Positions 4,267 through 6,020 of a stretch of DNA of 6,020 bases are shown piece by piece; the stretch's first letter is position 1; every line of letters begins with the position of its first letter. The stretch is taken from positions 1-6,020 of the forward strand of contig JAJRBS010000159.1 of NCBI GenBank assembly GCA_028679325.1, given 5' to 3'. Origin of the DNA: Methanoregulaceae archaeon (GTDB taxonomy: Archaea > Halobacteriota > Methanomicrobia > Methanomicrobiales > Methanospirillaceae). The notes beneath the pieces were generated by a model that was not told where the DNA came from, ran no database searches, and was given only the letters and a program-made list of their open reading frames with translations. The position numbers were made by a program, and so were the translations under genes.

Positions 4267-4300
4267 GGAGAGCTACCTGGCCGACATTCATCCTTCCTGC

Positions 4301-4310
4301 TTCATATAAT
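4301..4310 (-). promoter_or_regulatory. TATA box of rubredoxin
   Basis: ATTATATGAA on the minus strand (4310-4301) predicts a start near 4280, about 14 bases before the ATG, just including the AGGT ribosome site. This supports transcription independent of hypD. Confidence 0.55.
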
Positions 4311-4321
4311 GTACATGTCGG

Positions 4322-4360
4322 GGAGAAAAGAGAAGACAATCAGGCGGGGGAATTTCCCCC
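4322..4360 (-). terminator. hypD terminator
   Basis: Directly after the hypD TGA, on the minus strand, GGGGG (4360-4356) and CCCCC (4350-4346) form a stem around AAATT; the full palindrome is GGGGGAA-A-TTCCCCC. A pyrimidine-rich stretch (TTGTCTTCTCTTTTCTC) follows within about 10 bases. Confidence 0.6.
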
Positions 4361-4361
4361 T

Positions 4362-5390
4362 TCAGGATTCCCTGACCCTGTAGGTGTGCCATATCCTGCA
4401 GGCCCCTTCATGGCTGACCATGCAGGGCCCGACAGGTCGCCGGGGCGAACAGGCTGTATCGAAGAGCCGGCAGTCCGAGGGCTGGGCTATCCCGCGGAGC
4501 ACCTTGTCGCAGATGCAGGCCGTGTGCTTGTCGACATGCCTGACCTCGATCTCAAACTTCTTCTGGGCATCATAGGCCGAGAATTCCGGCCGCAACCGGA
4601 GGCCGGAGCCCGGGATGACCGGGAATCCACGCCACTCACTATCGCAGGGCTCAAAGACCCTGTACATGATCTCCTTTGCCCGGACGTTTCCTTCCCGGCA
4701 GACGGCCCGGGGATAGGCATTATCTATCCGGTGCACTCCCTCCCGGACCTGGGTGGTGAGCATCAGCAGACCCAGCAGGATGTCTTCGGGTTCGAAACCT
4801 GCCACAACCTGGGGGACCGGGAACTGCTCGTAGTCACTGTAACCGGTCACGGTGCAGACATGCCCGGGGAGCATGAAGCCCTGGAGGTTGGCCTCCCCCT
4901 GCTCGAGCAGCCACTTCATGGCCGGGGGGACCAGGCGGTGGCAGGAGAGGATGCTGAAGTTATCGGGTGGTGATGCCAGGAGGGTGGCGGCAACCGTGGG
5001 GGCGGTGGTCTCGAAACCGACGGAGATGAAGACCACTTCCTTGTCGGTCTGTTCTGCGATCTCGACTGCCTTGTGGACTCCCTGGACGACACGGACATCG
5101 CCGCCGCAGGATTCGAGGGAGCCTGAACTGCCGGGTACCCGGAGCAGGTCTCCATACGTGGCGACCGTGCAGCCCTTCTGCACGAGTTCGAGAGCGGCAT
5201 CGATCTCCCCCTGGGGGGTGATGCAGACCGGGCATCCCGGACCCATGACGATCTTCAGTCTCTTGGGAAGAAGGGTCCGGAGACCATGGCGTGCGATCGA
5301 GGCCTCGTGCGTACCGCAGATGTGCATGAAGGAGAGGTCGCGGTCCACGAGCTCTTCGAGCTTCCGGGAAATCTCTTGTCCGAGGGCCAT
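4362..5390 (-). CDS. hypD: HypD, NiFe-hydrogenase maturation iron-sulfur protein (342 aa)
   Basis: HypD works with HypC as the scaffold on which the Fe(CN)2CO unit of NiFe hydrogenases is built, receiving cyanide made by HypE/HypF, before insertion into the large subunit. All signature motifs are present: HICGTHE (23-29), GPGCPVC (50-56), VGFETTAPT (124-132), LPGHVCTVTG (174-183), and NAYPRAVCREGN (224-235). The C-terminal [4Fe-4S] ligands fit as C294, C307, C314 and C331 (x12, x6, x16 spacing). In the PGHV motif, C179 stands where serine is common. Length is normal. ATG 5390 is the first start after an in-frame TAG nine bases upstream. AGGA directly touches the ATG, and a TATA-like element lies about 32 bases upstream, so the message is likely near-leaderless. 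No other hyp gene is in view, so maturation genes are scattered in this genome or lie outside. It is divergent from the TIM-barrel gene. Confidence 0.96.
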   Translation of the reverse strand: MALGQEISRKLEELVDRDLSFMHICGTHEASIARHGLRTLLPKRLKIVMGPGCPVCITPQGEIDAALELVQKGCTVATYGDLLRVPGSSGSLESCGGDVRVVQGVHKAVEIAEQTDKEVVFISVGFETTAPTVAATLLASPPDNFSILSCHRLVPPAMKWLLEQGEANLQGFMLPGHVCTVTGYSDYEQFPVPQVVAGFEPEDILLGLLMLTTQVREGVHRIDNAYPRAVCREGNVRAKEIMYRVFEPCDSEWRGFPVIPGSGLRLRPEFSAYDAQKKFEIEVRHVDKHTACICDKVLRGIAQPSDCRLFDTACSPRRPVGPCMVSHEGACRIWHTYRVRES

Positions 5391-5419
5391 TCCTGTCTAC
5401 TTAGTGGACGACTTCCGGT

Positions 5420-5426
5420 GATAATG
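5420..5426 (-). promoter_or_regulatory. TATA-like element of hypD
   Basis: CATTATC on the minus strand (5426-5420) lies about 32 bases before the hypD ATG and predicts a leader of only a few bases. It is a weak match to the archaeal consensus, with no clear BRE. Confidence 0.4.
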
Positions 5427-5463
5427 GTACGTATCTGAACCGGGAAATCTCCCAGACCCCTAT

Positions 5464-5487
5464 GTCAGCCTTTATCTGGGGGCTGAC
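5464..5487 (+). promoter_or_regulatory. TATA box enclosed by a perfect inverted repeat, promoter/operator of the TIM-barrel gene
   Basis: CTTTATCTG (5470-5478) lies about 29 bases before ATG 5502, the spacing of a leaderless archaeal promoter. It is flanked by GTCAGCC (5464-5470) and GGCTGAC (5481-5487), perfect 7-base arms separated by 10 bases. A dimeric regulator bound to the arms would cover the TATA box. No ribosome site is seen before the ATG. Confidence 0.5.
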
Positions 5488-5501
5488 CGATACATCTCAT
5501 A

Positions 5502-6020
5502 ATGCTCGGGATATCGTCCTTTTGCCTTCACCATGAGCCTCTTTCATCGGCCCTTGACCAGCTCTCGGCCGTCACCGACCGGGTTGAGATCATGGATGAC
5601 GGACGGCATTACCTCGAGTCAGCTGATCTCCTGGAGAACTACTCGTTCGCCTACTCCCTCCATGCACCGTCGCGGAGCATCAACATCGCCTGTATCCACG
5701 AGCCTATCCGGAAAGCGAGCGTGGACGTGATCGGCAACAGTTTCGCTCTCGCTGGCGAGGTCGATGCCGACATCATCATTCATCCCGGGTATTTCACCTG
5801 GGAAGAGGAACGGGAGAAGGCCCGCGAGCAGTTCCAGAAGTCGCTTCGCGACCTGACATCAATCGCAGAAGACTGCTCGGTCAACTTTTTCATCGAGAAC
5901 ATGGGCAACTGGAACTACTTCTTCCTGCGGCAGCCCTCCGAGATCGATGTCCTGGGAGAATTCGGGCTGGCCCTAGATGTCGGCCATGCCCACCTGAACC
6001 ACTGCCTCGACGAATTCCTC
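5502..6020 (+). CDS. Xylose-isomerase-like TIM barrel / endonuclease IV-type protein, 3' end outside the window
   Basis: The first 173 codons of a gene that remains open to the window edge. The sequence fits the xylose-isomerase-like TIM-barrel superfamily (PF01261), which includes AP endonuclease IV and sugar-phosphate epimerases/isomerases. Barrel strands end in likely metal ligands: H54 in YSLHAP, H94 in IIIHPG, E132 in FFIENM, and D159 and H162 in LALDVGHAH. This His-His-Glu-Asp-His order is that of endonuclease IV and its relatives, but the characteristic DNA-binding loops cannot be judged from half a protein, so DNA repair or sugar metabolism are both possible. No signal peptide is present, so it should be cytoplasmic. 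ATG 5502 is chosen because no earlier start exists in frame nearby and the TATA box fits a leaderless message. Codon use is typical of the window. Confidence 0.85.
   Translation, partial: MLGISSFCLHHEPLSSALDQLSAVTDRVEIMDDGRHYLESADLLENYSFAYSLHAPSRSINIACIHEPIRKASVDVIGNSFALAGEVDADIIIHPGYFTWEEEREKAREQFQKSLRDLTSIAEDCSVNFFIENMGNWNYFFLRQPSEIDVLGEFGLALDVGHAHLNHCLDEFL

Noticed and set aside
4011..4973. 320-residue plus-strand ORF
   Set aside because: Antisense of rubredoxin and hypD, both unmistakable on the other strand.
4852..5421. 189-residue plus-strand ORF
   Set aside because: Shadow of the hypD N-terminal half, with low-complexity Ser/Arg composition.
5533..5730. 65-residue plus-strand ORF
   Set aside because: Alternative frame inside the TIM-barrel gene, whose frame from 5502 carries the metal-binding motifs.

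Overview
The window looks like a chromosome segment of a methanogenic archaeon, most likely order Methanomicrobiales. The grounds are TATA/BRE-like promoters, AGGAGG/GGTGATC-type ribosome sites beside apparently leaderless starts, a CCA-less archaeal tRNA, and anaerobe genes (hypD, rubrerythrin, rubredoxin). Genus is not determinable by eye. I see no insertion sequence, CRISPR array, integrase or phage gene.

Layout, left to right. Position 1-41 holds the first codons of a minus-strand gene, divergent from a 66-residue protein of unknown function (62-262). A non-coding stretch (263-615) carries a possible distal promoter, nested stem-loops and an AT-rich inverted repeat. It leads to a 71-residue protein made of two copies of one small domain (616-831). 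A gap with two competing hairpins separates this from a convergent AIM24/TIGR00266 family gene (940-1635, minus). Next comes a doubtful beta-rich ORF (1751-2095), then rubrerythrin (2159-2731) and, 6 bases on, an 83-residue four-cysteine protein (2738-2989).

On the minus strand, a four-helix membrane protein (3279-3848) is translationally coupled to a small winged-helix protein (2993-3268), which ends 3 bases from the four-cysteine gene. Also on the minus strand are tRNA-Arg(CCG) (3933-4004), a rubredoxin (4084-4266) and hypD (4362-5390). Divergent from hypD is the first half of a xylose-isomerase-like TIM-barrel/endonuclease IV-type gene (5502 to the window edge).

Functional picture. Rubrerythrin plus rubredoxin form a peroxide-reducing electron chain typical of strict anaerobes; the two genes lie about 1.4 kb apart on opposite strands, so they are not one operon. 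HypD implies NiFe hydrogenase maturation. The rest is mostly unassigned. No complete new system is evident. The best leads are the four-cysteine protein behind rubrerythrin, the duplicated small protein with its upstream inverted repeat, the coupled membrane protein/winged-helix pair, and the inverted repeats at the promoters of the AIM24 and TIM-barrel genes.
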